Shown: positions 33,040 through 46,030 of the stretch, piece after piece
Layout of the letters: each line of letters begins with the position of its first letter
How positions within the stretch are numbered: position 1 is the stretch's first letter
DNA from: Tetrastigma voinierianum
Taxonomy: Eukaryota; Streptophyta; Magnoliopsida; Vitales; Vitaceae
DNA: 64,000 bases
Reading direction: 5' to 3'
Assembly: GCA_016808115.1 (NCBI GenBank)
Contig: JAEQBH010002864.1
Location: forward strand, 248,001-312,000
Position numbers and translations under genes: made by a program
Notes under the pieces: generated by a model
Database searches by the model: none
Told to the model about the DNA's origin: nothing
The model's input: the letters and a program-made list of their open reading frames with translations, nothing else

Positions 33040-35442
33040 TTAACGGTAAATCCGGCAGCGATAACGACCGCATCAAGTGGTCAAGCCCAAAATACAAAAA
33101 TCACCCGTATAAAACAAAAATACACTCCCCAATGTTTTCCAAATGTCAACCACATAACAATAAAGGACCTTCCGGGTCCATCAAAATATAAGATAAGGAT
33201 CAATCCAACATAATTCTCATTTGAACCTCGTTTTCTCAAACCATGTACGATATTTTACAAAATATATTTACATATACAAATGCCACATTTTAACTTTTAC
33301 TATTTTTAATTTACACTATCTTATATATAATCACAACACGTTGTCTAAGACAGATCCTCGGAAAGGTCTTTTTCGGCTTCAAAGACTGCAGACTAAAAAT
33401 TATTTTAAAACAAACCTGTGAGCCAACCTAATGAGTACTATAAGTCTTAAATGTCATTCATTGCTTGTACCTCCCAATATGAAACTGTATAAATGGTTGT
33501 AAACTGCTTATGAGAAACTGAGTTTTGCTATGAAAACCATTTCGAAAACCGTTTCAAAACTGCTTCGTTTGTTGAAACCGTTTCGAAACTATTTATGCCG
33601 GGCCGAAACTGCTCAAAACTATTTCACAAACCGCTTCTGGTGGTTAATATCCGAAAGTGCTATATCAGAAATCAAGTACCAACCACTCGTGGCCCATTTC
33701 TGAAATAATTTAGACGGATGCCTCTAACTCGAACCCGGCATCTAGAGTGAACTCCTAACACTACCCGGCTAATATGGTCCGGTTGAACATCGCGGATCTA
33801 TATAAAGATAATGAACCTCGAATCAAAATGCTCGTGATGGAACCCTGAACCAACACCTCATCGCTATGTACTAAGTCAGCGCTTAACTATATACCTCGAA
33901 TGTGCAGAGGGCGACTCACTATATAACATATGCTAGATCTTAACCCCCAAATCGCCGACTGTGCAATATAGTTAGTCATAATATCCTATAACCTCGCTCA
34001 TGCAATAATCCAAATACATCCGACTGAAACCGAGTCGTGCCATCTAGGGTTTTATAAACTGTGCCAAACCGTTTCTTAAATACTGAAATCAAACTTTTCT
34101 GCTGAATATAACAATTGGGAGGTAAAAAAATGCTTTATAAATCTATATTTTCAAAGACTTTTTACAAACTTCTGTAATTTAAACACTTCTTTTAGAAAAT
34201 GATTTTGAGTACTCACCTTTTCTCCACTAATTTCTTCAATTCTTGTCAAGCACCTAGATTCTCGTCTGGATGCTCAAATCGCCACACAATCTATCTTAAC
34301 ACATTTAAAACGCCTCGCTTTAACGCTTTAACCATAAAAAACAGCACAATGTGGCTTTCAGTTTAATTACACGAACTTAACTTCGATTCTAACAAAACTT
34401 TACGCGCAAATTCCATTCATAAGGACATCGATAATATAATGTGAAATTGACCAAAATGTCCCTACACATTAAATGCCCCATAAAACCATTCGTTTTAGTA
34501 AACTTTTGACTCCAAGGGACTTTCCATAGAGTCTAAAATAATTCAAACATTAAAAATTCATCCGACTTGTCCGACTACACTTCGAATTTCAACCCAAACT
34601 CATCCGAAAACAAATTCCACCCACCGACTGTCCGAACACATCCCAAAATTTAAAATTCCTAAACTCGCCTTAAAAATTTTGGGATCAAGTTTACGACCTT
34701 ACTTGTCTGAGAAAATTTCAAGCCACATTACATAACCTTTAGGCTTGAAATAACACAAGTAGACAAATTTTCTATCTTTAAAGTTTGACAAAAGCCAAGA
34801 TATTACCCATGCCAGAAATTTCTCTTCACAGATAATTACTTTGCCTTCGTTCGATCGAACGCCTTACGATCCGAGCTTCCAGAATTCGAGAAAGAAACAA
34901 AAGAAAAATAAAAATAAAAAAATCGCCACAAAATTCTCCTGACGCTCACTTATCCCGTCCCTACGCTTGACTATTATGTTTCTTATTTTATCCCTCTCTT
35001 TTTTCATTCTTTAATAATTATTATTATTATTTATATAATTAATTTATATTGTTTCATTCAGTCCATTTTTATCTGAAAATTTTATTTATCCTAATCAATA
35101 TTCTTTAAATATTTGCCATTTTTCAGATTTTTTCTAAAATCCCGCTTTTCAGTTTCACTTTAAAACCCGCTGCCTAGAAATTCGTGAAAATATCTGACTA
35201 TCTCGAATTCAACGAACTTTCCTAGGTTACTAGATTTCATGAGAGGAACTTAACGGCACTGCTTTGTCATCCCAAATCTACACTTTCGAGACTCGAACTA
35301 TTTTGGCAATTTATTATTATTTTACTATTTAAACTTCCATTAATTATACTTTCACTCCTCCACTTTCCTAATTGCAAAGTGCCACCTTTGAAAACTTTAT
35401 AATTTCACCCTTAAAACAACTTTCAAAAATTTTATTATGACA
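33040..35442 (-). mobile_element. Degraded LTR, minus orientation (probably Ty3/gypsy)
   Basis: Moderately complex non-coding sequence in the style of long chromovirus LTRs. The right edge may be 35,442, where minus reads TGTCATAATAAAA. Contents include 'aaaccgtttcgaaac' repeats (33,530-33,640) and 'aaatccggcagcgataacga' near the left. Neither a pairing LTR nor a confirmed left end was found, so it could be a solo LTR or a composite. Confidence 0.4.
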
Positions 35443-35854
35443 CTAAATTAATTAAGGAAGCCTTTGGTGCACATACGGTTACACATACCGTACACCCTCT
35501 CGGGACGGGTAAATGAATTGTTCAAGATCTATAGTTGCAGTCACCTTTTATGAGCAACTAAATATAAGTTATAGCCACAAACAAAGACGACCCTGGCTAT
35601 AGGCTCTTTATCGTCGTTGTCAATAGCAATTGTGGCTACAACACTATTTCATAGTCATGGTCATCAACTTAACATAGTTTATAGCTACGGTTTTTGGCTG
35701 GTCGAGACGATTAGTATGCTAAAGGCATGACTAATGCATGATTGTGGCCATATACCCTTATAATATGGGTCTCCCACTAGGATGCTAATATAGATCAATA
35801 TTATATTGATCAACTCGAATTTCACTTGAACCCATTTATATTTTACCTAGACCT
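35443..35854. other. Unassigned sequence with repeated 'tagctac/tggctata' words
   Basis: Words 'ggctataggctc', 'ttgtggctaca' and 'atagctacgg' recur in both orientations at 35,560-35,700, resembling subterminal repeats of plant DNA transposons. No ends are identified. Confidence 0.3.
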
Positions 35855-36949
35855 AGGGATGACAATGGGACGGGTTTGGTACGGGGCACCCCTATCCCAT
35901 TCCCATCCTGAAACATATAAATATTTTTCAAACTTGTCCCGAACCCGAGACAAGGCGGGATAGTGTCTTCCTCTTCCTTTTTAAAAATCCTATCTAATAC
36001 CCTGACCTTGAAACAATAAAATTTCAAAAAACTACCAATCATCGTTTTTCAACAACCAAATTGATCCAGTCAAATCACAAAATAATATTCAACTTTATTA
36101 TTCAATCAATAATAACCATCTTGAATTACCATATCCAATACATAATGGAAAACCAAAAAACGCATAAAACAATTTATCATAAATTCTATTAGCATTCAAA
36201 AACCTATTTAGATCTATCTCTAGCACAATTTCTCTATGTTCATAAAAAAAATTATAAAAATTTGCTCTCAGATCTAACCAAATCAACACCAAATCAAATC
36301 AAAAACATACACCACTAAAATCCAAAACCCAACCAATAAGCCACAAATTAAATATAGGTGGTTAGAAAAATGAACAAATCAAAACTTAAACCCCACAAAA
36401 CATGAGCATTGCTTCGTTTCACCGATGGATCTAACCTAAAATAATACCAACTCAGATAAAAAAACATCCATAATCCATCCAAGAATGAGAACGATAAAAA
36501 AAAAAATCAAACTCTAAGTTGATTGATCATGTTACACCCATCGTTACTAGCAAAAATAAAAGCCAAAGAAGAAGAAAAAAAAACGAAGAAGTTGAGCCCT
36601 AAGCCAATCATCCCTTCCGTAGCCATCAATATTAGTAGAAAAAAAAAAAGGGAGCTCACGAAGAAGAAGAGAGAAGGGCGATTCACGAAGAAGAAGAAAG
36701 CAGAAAAGGCGTTGATCATCTAGGGTTTGCTACTTAATGGGTTTATATACCCAGGTTTTTTTGGTATTAACTAATAGATTAAGGGTACTTTTGTGCATTA
36801 CTACAATGTGGGGCGGCAAGTTGGGGAAAATTCATTCCCCACTCGAACCTAATGGTTTTCAATAAATCCCAAACCCATTTTAACCCGACAGATATTCCCA
36901 TACCGCTCCCACAAAGGGGTGGACTGTAATCGAAAGAATTGTCATCCCA
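35855..36949. mobile_element. hAT-like non-autonomous element, 1,095 bp, possible captured gene piece
   Basis: The left end 'agggatgacaatggg' and the inverse of the right end 'attgtcatccca' share GGGATGACAAT. Flanks are near-identical 8-mers, 'ctagacct' (35,847-35,854) and 'ctaaacct' (36,950-36,957). Subterminal G+C-rich words ('ggacgggtttggtacggggc') match the family. The interior at 36,500-36,725 has a different texture: on minus it reads as a TTC/TTCTT-rich leader followed by a short ATG frame, like the 5' end of a plant transcript. No transposase. Confidence 0.65.
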
Positions 36950-36957
36950 CTAAACCT

Positions 36958-38330
36958 ACTAGGATGCTAAAAAATTACCTACTTCATATCAAAATTATTC
37001 CTTTTGAATTTTTAAAAATATTAGGAAAATGTTAATCACAACTAACAAGTAATTTAAGGGATTCAACTTCTCATGCCCTAAAACCCAATTCAAGGGCATG
37101 ATTGTCATTTCACACCTTAAGTCCGAAGAGACACAACCCTTCAACTTTGTAATTGATTTAAATTCAATTACCACATACATGTTCAGAGTAAAAGCGGAAA
37201 ATTCTAACATCACAAATTCCAAATTTCCATACTAATAAAAACTTTTTAAATCTCCACCTTCAATTATGAACTAACATAAAGTCTAAAAACAATTATCCAA
37301 ACACTTCTAACAACTCTGAAATCAAATAATCCAAATGAACAAAAATTCATCAACTAAACAAATTCCATGATGAAATTCAAAAAAAAAAAATCCTAATAAA
37401 GATGAATCCCATCCTAGCCAATCACTCATCGTCCGAACTAGGAGTACATGAAAAATAGTCAATAAATGGGGGATGAGCTAGAAGCCCAATAAGGTAGATT
37501 AATGCAATTCATGGATCAAACATTTTCAAATCACTAGCAAAAATAAGATATATTATCATCAATTATTTTCATAATCTTTTTTTTTTTGCCAATATATTCA
37601 AATATTTAAGAAAATCATTTCACTTTGGATCTAAGCATTTTCATATCAAATTCATTCAAATATTCAAATCAAAACTTTTACTCTGGTCACAAATATTGAA
37701 TGATGCCCAGTCATGTGAGACTTTCAAATGGGTAGCTAGCATAAAATTGTTTCTTTTAAGGTAAACGGAATCAAACACTACTAGTACTAGTAACCTCTAA
37801 CTGAAACCCTAGAGGCTGGGTTTAACCACTATATCTCCTACTAAAAATGTAAATGTCAACTATTATTTCATGATGCGCTGAATAGTGTTAACTATTATTC
37901 CTGGCTGAGCTGCGCTGACATTACTTCGATCCCGATCCGGCTTGGCTGGCGGATCCGAACCGGAGTCCGGGGCGCGATGCTATCTATATACTATATAATT
38001 GCATTTCATCGGACTCTATCGACTGCTCTTTCTCGTAGTCGCATTTCAGACTGTAGTATACAAACAATTTCTGTAATAACAAAAATCATTTACATATACA
38101 AAAGAACTACCATCGGAGTGGTGTCCATAAAAATCTATACACATATATAAAGTCCCATTTACTTATACATGTACCATTTTCTATTACAAAACATCGAGTC
38201 ATGAAGCAGCTACCAGTGAGCACCCCACTTTAGTCGGGCCTTCTCTTTATCGATGTATCCCCTGTCCCACTTCTCCTTCTGCAGATCTACACTATCAACA
38301 CCAAGCATGTTTCATTTACGAATATAAGTA
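36958..38330 (-). mobile_element. Degraded LTR-like sequence, minus orientation
   Basis: Non-coding, LTR-like style with 'aaaagcggaaaattc' at ~37,190 and a G+C-richer patch at 37,920-37,980. Borders with the neighbour at ~38,330 are not visible. No coding domain. The assignment to LTR remnants rests on texture and on position beside other minus-oriented LTRs. Confidence 0.3.
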
Positions 38331-41300
38331 ATGACAACCACCACTATGACCACATGTTTATGCATGCTACGATTTCATATAACTTTAATTACTTATCTAT
38401 CACATATACTTTCGCTCTATTGCATATCAATCTCTTCTATACATATTCTATGTCTGCATATCTTTATCTACACTTTTATCAGATTCTTGTTCTTATACTC
38501 TTACATATTCCTATACTTATCATGTCTATTTTTCATGTTCAGATAATCAGGTATGTATCAGTATACACTCATCTCTCAGATAATTTTCATATAACCTATA
38601 TTCATGTACTGCTCATTTCATATAATCGTTTCCTCCCGTTATACTTTCTATATGGCCTTCTTTTTATGTACTTGCATATGTTGTCATATATTTTCATATG
38701 ATATTCATATACTATGCTTTTCGTATACTATTTCTTCTATATACTATACTTTTCTATATGTCTTTCATATACTTTATCCTATTATATTTATTTCAGGTCA
38801 TTACACTTTATTTTTGTACTTATATACTTGTCATATACTTTTCTTTTCATATACTCGCATCAGTTCATATACTTTTCATGTACTATACTTTTCATATAAT
38901 CGTCATTCAGACTTTACTTCTTGTTCTTGCAACTCAAGCCTATACTTTCATCAAGATAGCAAATATATGCTTCTTATATCATGTCATATATTTTATATGT
39001 CATTTCTTTAGGTTTCCATAGTTCCGCAAATACCTTAGAAGTGACATCTGAAATAACTGTATGTGTACTGAAGGTACTATCACTCCGCATCGAGACAAAG
39101 ATCTCTATCTCGTATAAAATTCGAAGGTACTATCACGTACGAGATGCTGATCTCTATTTGTTTATACCCAAAGGTATCATCACTATAATTTTACAGTCAG
39201 ACCTATGCCATGTACTATGTAGTGACCCTTCTGTGGCCACCGTGATCCAAACGGATCGGTGCTCATCGACCCAAACGGGCTCCTCGATATCCTGTGAACC
39301 TAGATTCAGATTCAGATCCGTGATGTCAGTAAAGAATCGTGATCCCTACAGCATGCCTTCTTATCTTTCCCCTACTAGCCCTAAGGCATAATCCTGTATA
39401 TTTCATATCACATTTTCTGTACATATTTCATAAGCATGAATAACTATTGTTATCATAATTGCTTATGCAATATATACTATCATTACTTTACTTTGTATTC
39501 GTTCTCATATTTGTAGTTTCATTTTATGGTTCTCATATTTCTCTATAATACATATATTCATATCTTTCTATCATTTAGCTCTTTGTCTTCGTATCATATG
39601 TAAGTCTATCATATATCATGAACATCATAATCTCTTGTATTCATATATTCATATATATCATTATCTATTCATATCCCTTTATACGTTTCTATCATGATTT
39701 AGCTATTCTTGTACTTTCTATATTTCTATCATGTATGCTTTTACTTATTCATATATTCATATATGTACCTATCATTCGTGTACTTGTACTCATTACTATG
39801 CTTTGTCATCTTTTTTGCTTGACTCATTAATTTTATCATTTATGCCTTTCTACCATGTGTTCCTAGCATGTTCCATCTTATTCCTTTCGGTATGTCTATC
39901 ATATATTCCTATCATTTACGTATTCCTATCATGTCTTTATCTTTTCATATACTTTCTATATTTTCCTTGTTTCATGGCTATTACATATAGCACTTCATAT
40001 ACTTATAAAGTATGATGTCTATGAAATCACACCTCATTCATATATTCTTATTCCTCTATGAATCTACTTTCCTTAGGAATTTGAAACAATCCAATCGGAT
40101 CATCCAAACTAAAGTATTGGCATTTTCATGCCAACTAGTCATTTTACAGATTTTTACACTCAGGACTATTACTCATTTTTTTTCGGGGTATTAACTTCAT
40201 TTTTGACACTAGATCTTTGTACTCATTTAAAGCTAAGGTGATAAGGGTTCTATTCCAACTGGAATTACCCAATTCGGAGCACCGGAACTCAAGATACGTC
40301 CGAAACAATCCGGACTACTCTATGTTCAACTGATGCAGAATTTGACTTGAACATGGCCCCACTTTGAGTGAATTTTTGGGCCACTTAGATTCAGAATTTG
40401 ACAATGTCTATTTCTTTATGTTTGATTTTCATTGAAGTATATTTTAATTGGCCACTTGAATCACTCAAATCGGATAATAAATGAGGAAGTTATGGCCAAA
40501 ATACGAAAACTGGTCGAAATTGGGAAAATGTAATGTGGTGTACCAAAGACACCCCTAACGTACCGATATTAATTTCGTTCAAGGGTGTACCGGTACACAT
40601 TCAAGGTGTACTGCACATGACCCGAAATGCCTGCACGTGTATTTTTCTCCTTTTCTATATTTTTGATCCCCAATTCAACTCTATACTTCAAACACACATC
40701 AAAACCATTTCAAATTCATCTTATAATTCCTTTGTACTAATTCATCTTCAATGGATATCTTTTCTTCCAAATTTTCATGAATCACTTCAAAAACCATTCT
40801 AATATGGGTTATGACCCATACACAAACCAAACATGATGCTTAGTTAGGATTTATTCTAAACCCTAACTCAAAGACTCTCAATTTAACATGAATCCATCCT
40901 CAAAGAGAGGATTTCATGATCTTCTTGTACTATTTAAGGTTTTATCCACCTTACTTTCCATAATTTTTGGGCTAAGATAAAACCCTAGCAAAACCCTAGG
41001 TTTGAGCAAAATAATCATCATACAAACCCAAAGATACATGCCAAATCTCATAGAATTCATAATCATGGTTGGTTTCATACTAAAATCCAAAAAGTTCCAC
41101 ACTACTGCCTTGATCTTGGCCTCCATCTTCTTCCTTCTTCTCTCTCCTTTCCCTTCTCTCTCTACGGTTTCTCCCTTCCAAAACATGAGACCAATTTGGT
41201 CTTAAAATCCCATGTTTGCTAAGGCCTTGTTTGGCCCTCCAAAAACCCATTTTTGGGTTAACTTTCTTTATTTGCTTATTAGTCCTCCACTTCTCTTATT

Positions 41301-41550
41301 TTTGCAACTTATCTTATGTTATTTCCACTTTGGCCTCAAATCTTCTAGGAATTACACAACAATTCCTATTATTTATACTTTGGCCTCAATTCTTGTTACT
41401 TATGACTTTAAGTCCTTTTTGACAAATTACAAAATTGTCCTTAAGTTTTGTAACTTCCGGGTCTCTTTTTATTTCCGAAAATTTCCATTTAGATTATAAT
41501 ATACCCTAAACAAGTCCGAAAACTGTTAGGGTATATTTCGGGATGTTACA
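38331..41550 (-). mobile_element. Long LTR remnant, minus orientation, starting TGTAACATCCCG
   Basis: The right edge is clear: minus starts TGTAACATCCCGAAATATAC at 41,550, a typical chromovirus-like LTR start. Leftward it holds a non-coding promoter-like part (40,900-41,500), unique-looking sequence (40,000-40,900) and a low-complexity part (38,380-40,000). It abuts the LTR of the 42,745-47,300 element, probably by insertion into it. The left end is not determined. Confidence 0.5.
38380..40000 (+). repeat. Low-complexity 'catatacttttcatatac' region
   Basis: A degenerate T/C/A repeat with words like 'tcatatact' and 'tttctatcat', interrupted at 39,030-39,390 by more complex sequence with 'aaggtactatcac'-like duplications. 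Tyr/Ile/Phe-rich ORFs over it are artefacts. Confidence 0.65.
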
Positions 41551-42744
41551 GCCAAACTATCAGAGTAAAAAACATAGTTTCAATAATTTCATTCACATAA
41601 CATAATATCTCCATAATTAATATCACAACAAAACATAAGGTCCAACATTTTTTTTTATGCAAAATATATTTGATCCATATTTTAAGCAAAAATTGAGTAA
41701 ACAATTTTTAATCGTATGTATAAAAAATACATTAAAACTACATTAATTTTCCCTTTCCTCAAAGCAAAATCAAAAGTCCAAAATAACTCTGAAAATATCC
41801 AACTAAGAGTCTATTCCACCTAAAACGAATATAAAATGTAAAACCATTAAAATAATGAACTTTATTCTTCTTTATTTTTTTTTCATTATTACTATTATTA
41901 TTCTTATTAATATTGTTATCATTTTTAATTATTTATCATTATCTAAATTTTCTAGGCATTCCATACCAAGGTTTTGAAGTACATGGCAATTTTTGTCTTT
42001 CCACTATGTCTATCTAAATATGATTAAATCTTTTTTTATATATATATTACATAAGCCTCATTCATCATACCTACGGGTGGTCACCAAACCTACATCTTTA
42101 TTTTTATTATTTACTTATTTATTTGATTTCTATGGTGGTCCCCTACCACCTTCCTCTCTCTCTTTCTGTTTTTTATTTTTACTTCTACGAAGGTCCAATA
42201 ACACCTTTTTTTTTTTTTAATTTCTATGGTGGATCCCCTACTACCTTCTTCTCTCTCTTCCTTTTTTTCTTCTTCTACATTTTTTTCTTAATTTCTATGG
42301 TGATACCTTACCACCTTCATCTCTCACTTCTTTTTTTTCAAATAAAATTTTCATATTCCTAAATAGAAAAATGCTAATTTTTTTTTAACTTAATAAAAAT
42401 TAAATATTTCAAGATTGACTCAAACCTAAAGAAACCATAGAATCTGCATAAGGGGATCTAGAAGGATAACAAGAAAATATCAAGATCTTGCCTTTTGTCT
42501 TCTTCGACTCTAGATTTGACGTCCTAGGTTTCCCGGGAATTCTTACGAACAAGAAACTTGGAAACCCTTCTTCAAACCCTAGATTATGGAGTTCTACGAT
42601 TGGGAGAGCCTACTTAGAGAGAAACAAAAGATCTAATGAATAAATGTTTTTTTTTACCTAGGACTTTCCTAAGGAATTTACAAAGATACCCTTTATAAAA
42701 ATTTCCTTCTTTGCCCTTTTATTTTATTTTTTATGAGTATTACA
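41551..42744 (-). repeat. 3' LTR (at least part) of the chromovirus at 42,745-47,300
   Basis: On minus it starts TGTAATACTCATAAAA at 42,744, right after a purine tract (42,745-42,760, minus 'ggggtggagga') that follows the pol stop. It runs left to 41,551, where another LTR begins. Whether the LTR truly ends there or is interrupted is unresolved. It contains a short tandem array at 42,120-42,340. Confidence 0.65.
42120..42340 (+). repeat. Tandem repeat in chromovirus LTR, ~75-95 bp units
   Basis: 'tttctatggtggtccccta' near 42,127, then 'tttctatggtggatcccct' at 42,221 and 'tttctatggtgatacctta' at 42,293. Each is followed by 'ccaccttc' and a CT-rich run. A further diverged unit sits near 42,183. 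Confidence 0.7.
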
Positions 42745-42760
42745 TCCTCCACCCCTTAAT
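42745..42760 (-). promoter_or_regulatory. Polypurine tract of the chromovirus
   Basis: Minus reads 'attaaggggtggagga' immediately before the LTR start TGTAATACTC. This is the plus-strand primer of reverse transcription and fixes the element on the minus strand. Confidence 0.7.
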
Positions 42761-42789
42761 AAAAGTTTAATCTTCTAAACTTGACATAC

Positions 42790-45700
42790 CTGAGTCTTGA
42801 AATAGTTGAGGATGTTTGTTCCTCATTTCATCTTCTAACCCCCAAGTAGCTTCTTAGATACCACGATTGCTCCACTGGACCTTTACCAACTTGACTATTG
42901 TACGTCGTAACACCTTATCCGTCACGTCTACAATTCAAATGGGTACCTCTTCAGATTGTCCTCATAACCGGACAGGCTCCAATTCCAATTCTACACATGA
43001 GAAGGGTCAAAAACATACTTCCTCAAGGTTGAAATATGGAAAACATTATGAACTTTCGACAAACTTTGAGGTAAGGCTACTCTATATGCCACTAAGCCTA
43101 CTATCCCTAGTGTCTCGAATGGACCCACAAAACGAGGACTGGGCTTTCCTTTTCTTACAAATCTCATCATAGATTTCATAGGGGAAACCTTTAGGAAAAC
43201 ATGGTCACCTACCTTGAACTCCAAGTCTCGCCTACGATTGTCAGCATACTTGTCTACTTTGAGCTACCTTTAATCTTTCCTTAATCAAAGTTGTCTTCAA
43301 TCACAACAAGACGAGTTCCAAGTCTCCCAAAAGCTCTTTCTCCAACATCATCCCAACAAACAGGAGATCGACATCTCCTACCACACAACCCCTCAAAAGG
43401 TGCCATCCTAATACTAGCCTGAAAACTGTTATTATAGGCAAACTCCACAAGAGGCAAATGATCATCCTAATTACCTTTTAGGTCCAAAACACAAGCTCTC
43501 AACAAATCTTCTAAAATATGAATCACCCTTTCTGATTGGTCGTGAGTATGGGGATAAAAGGCAGTGCTAAAAGTCAACTTAGTACCCAAAACTTTCTATA
43601 GACTACACCAAAATCTAGAAGTGAAACGAGGGTCTCTATTAGACACAATGGAAACCGGTACCCCATGCATCCTCACAATCTCCTTGACATACAAATAAGC
43701 TAATCACTCCAAGGAAAAGTTAACCTTCATAGGCAAGAAATAAGTAGACTTGGTTAGTCGATCTACAATCACCCAAATAGCACTATTACCTCCAAAGTAC
43801 CTTGGTAACCCAATAACAAAATCCATAGCAATGTGCTCCCACTTCTATTCCGGAATAGAAAGCAATAAGGACCCTGCTAATAATTGGTGCTCAGCTTTAA
43901 CCTGTTGACACACCAAACAATGAGCCACAAATCGAGCAATATCTCTCTTCATACCTGACCACCAATAGTTCTGTTTCAAGTCCTTATACATCCTGGTCCC
44001 TCTTAGATGGATGAGAGGTCTAGAACAATGAGCTTCCTCCAAAAGCTCCCTCTTTAAGTCATCATCACTTAGGACACAAAGTCGAGTCCCAAACCTTAAA
44101 ATCCTATCATCAGATAAAACAAGTCGGACTTGCCACCTTTCTTAACCTTATCCACAAGTTGCACCAATTGCAAGTCATCTTTTTGTAGACTCATAATTCT
44201 CCCAACCAATTCCAGTTATACTCTAAAATTAGCCACAAGTGCTCCTGAGTCATGTACATTAATGTGGACTCGTAGACTCCTCAAGTCATCTAATAACTAT
44301 CTTTGACAACCTTTAATTGTTGCTAAAAAAACAACTGACTTCCTACTCAAAGCATCAACTACTACATTTTCCTTCCCCGGATGGTACTAAATAATACAAT
44401 CATAATCCTTCAGTAGCTCTAACCACCATCTCTGCCTCATGTTCAATTCCTTTTGAGAAAACAAATACTTTAAACTTTTATGATTTGTGTATATCTCACA
44501 AGTTTCACCAAATAGAAAGTGTCTCCAAATCTTAAGGGCAAAAATTACAGCAGCTAACTCCAAATCATGAGTCGAATAATTTCACTCATAAAGCTTCATT
44601 TGTCTCGAAGCATAAGCCACAACCTTACCATCCTGCATAAGGACACAACCTAAACCCTGATGGAATGCATCACTATACACCACAAATCTGCTTGAACCTG
44701 AATGAATGGTCAAAATAGGAGTTGTCACCAATCTATCCTTCAACCCTTTGAAGATGTTTTCACACTCATCAAACCACTCAAATTTAACTCCTTTATGCAT
44801 CAACCTAGTCAAAGGTAGGGCAATCTTAGAGAAACCCTCAATAAAATGTTTGTAATAACCAACAAGTCTCAAAAAGCTCCTAACTTCGCCATCGTGGCAG
44901 TCTTCTCCACTCTTGGTTACAACATCTTACTCTTTTCCAAGGTCAACTCGAGATATCATCCTGGTCACCATGCCAAGAAAGAGACTCCGGCCTGCCCAAA
45001 ATTGCACTTACTTAACTTACACAATCATAATTCCCTTAAGGCTCAAGAACACAAACACTGCAAATGGTATTCATGCTTCTCTCTACTTCTTGAGTACACC
45101 AAAATATCATCTATAACAACTACTACAAACTAATCCAAATACTGTTTGAATACCATGTTCATTAAGTCCATAAAGCTGACAGTATTAATCATCAAAGTAG
45201 CATAATCAAGAACTCATAATGCCCTATATTTAACTGGAAGGCGCTTCTTAGGTACTGTTCAAATTCTTCACTCAATTATGAGATACCCAAAGCGAAGGTC
45301 AATCTTAGAAAACACACACACACCCTATAACTGATTAAACAAATCATTGATTCAAGAGAGAGGATACTTGTTCCTTATTGTCACCTTATTCAACTCTCTA
45401 TAGTCAATACACAACCTCATAGACCCATCCTTTTTCTTCAAAAATACCGGTGCTTCCCAAGGTGAAACATTGGGTCTGATAAAACCCCTATCTAACAATT
45501 CTTGAAGCTGAACCTTCAACTCCTTCAGTTTTATGGGTGCCATCCTATATGTATTTAGGTATGGAGTTGTTCCTGTAACTAAGTCAATGGTGAACTCCAC
45601 CTCCCTATCCGGTGGTAATCCCAAATCATCAAGACATCTAGAAAGTCCCCGACGAGATCCCGCCACCCCACCCCATTCTCATTAAGAGATAATTACATAA

Positions 45701-46030
45701 GAAAGCCTTACTATCCCTTCCTAAGTAAGGAATTTGCTCGTAGGGCCAAAATAACATACAATGGTTTATCCATATGGTTCCCCTCAAAGCTAAACTTAGG
45801 CCTAATTTTGAAATATTAGAAGGTTACCTGCTTTCCAAAAGTCACCAACAAGAAGATAAGGAAGCAACCAACCATCCTCTAAAATCATGATCATGTCTCG
45901 AGGTCCGTAATTAACTAAGTCAATTGACATCCCGACAACTAATCATTACAGACATTTTTTAGCATTTACTAGCCACAACATAATCTCCTATAGAGTGAGA
46001 ACAATCACCAAAATCCAAAGTAGTGACATG
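42790..46030 (-). pseudogene. Tekay/Del-type chromovirus pol (protease-RT-RNase H-integrase-tail)
   Basis: Domains run leftward on minus in chromovirus order. Protease region ~45,700-46,030 is badly eroded. RT: 'LKVQLQELLDRGFIRPNVSP' and 'DGSMRLCIDYRELNKVTI' (45,370-45,560), then the catalytic box as 'VIDDILVYS' (~45,095-45,125), where Y-[VM]-D-D is usual. RNase H junction: 'GYYKHFIEGFSKIALPLTRL' (~44,800-44,860) and 'VVYSDAFHQGLGCVLMQDGK' (~44,620-44,680). Integrase zinc region: 'YWWSGMKRDIARFVAHCLVC' (43,900-43,965). Core pieces 'AMDFVIGLPRYFGGN', 'VSNRDPRF' and 'LVEFAYNNSF' lie between 43,400 and 43,840. C-terminal: 'KVGDHVFLKVSPMKSMMRF' (43,150-43,215) and a chromodomain-like end with 'LVKVQW' and 'EATWELEDEM' (~42,820-42,890). 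Stops and frameshifts throughout mean it is inactive. Confidence 0.85.

Noticed and set aside
36507..36723. ORFs on both strands (Phe-rich and Lys-rich)
   Set aside because: Both reflect the TTC/GAA-rich stretch inside the hAT-like element. Kept only as a possible captured leader sequence.
38331..39021. Overlapping ORFs rich in Tyr, Ile, Phe and Leu, like a membrane protein
   Set aside because: They are translations of a 'tcatatact'-type low-complexity repeat. All three frames stay open for the same reason.
41002..41499. Plus-strand ORFs in the LTR promoter-like part
   Set aside because: They overlap each other in different frames and lie within the minus-oriented LTR; no domain is seen.
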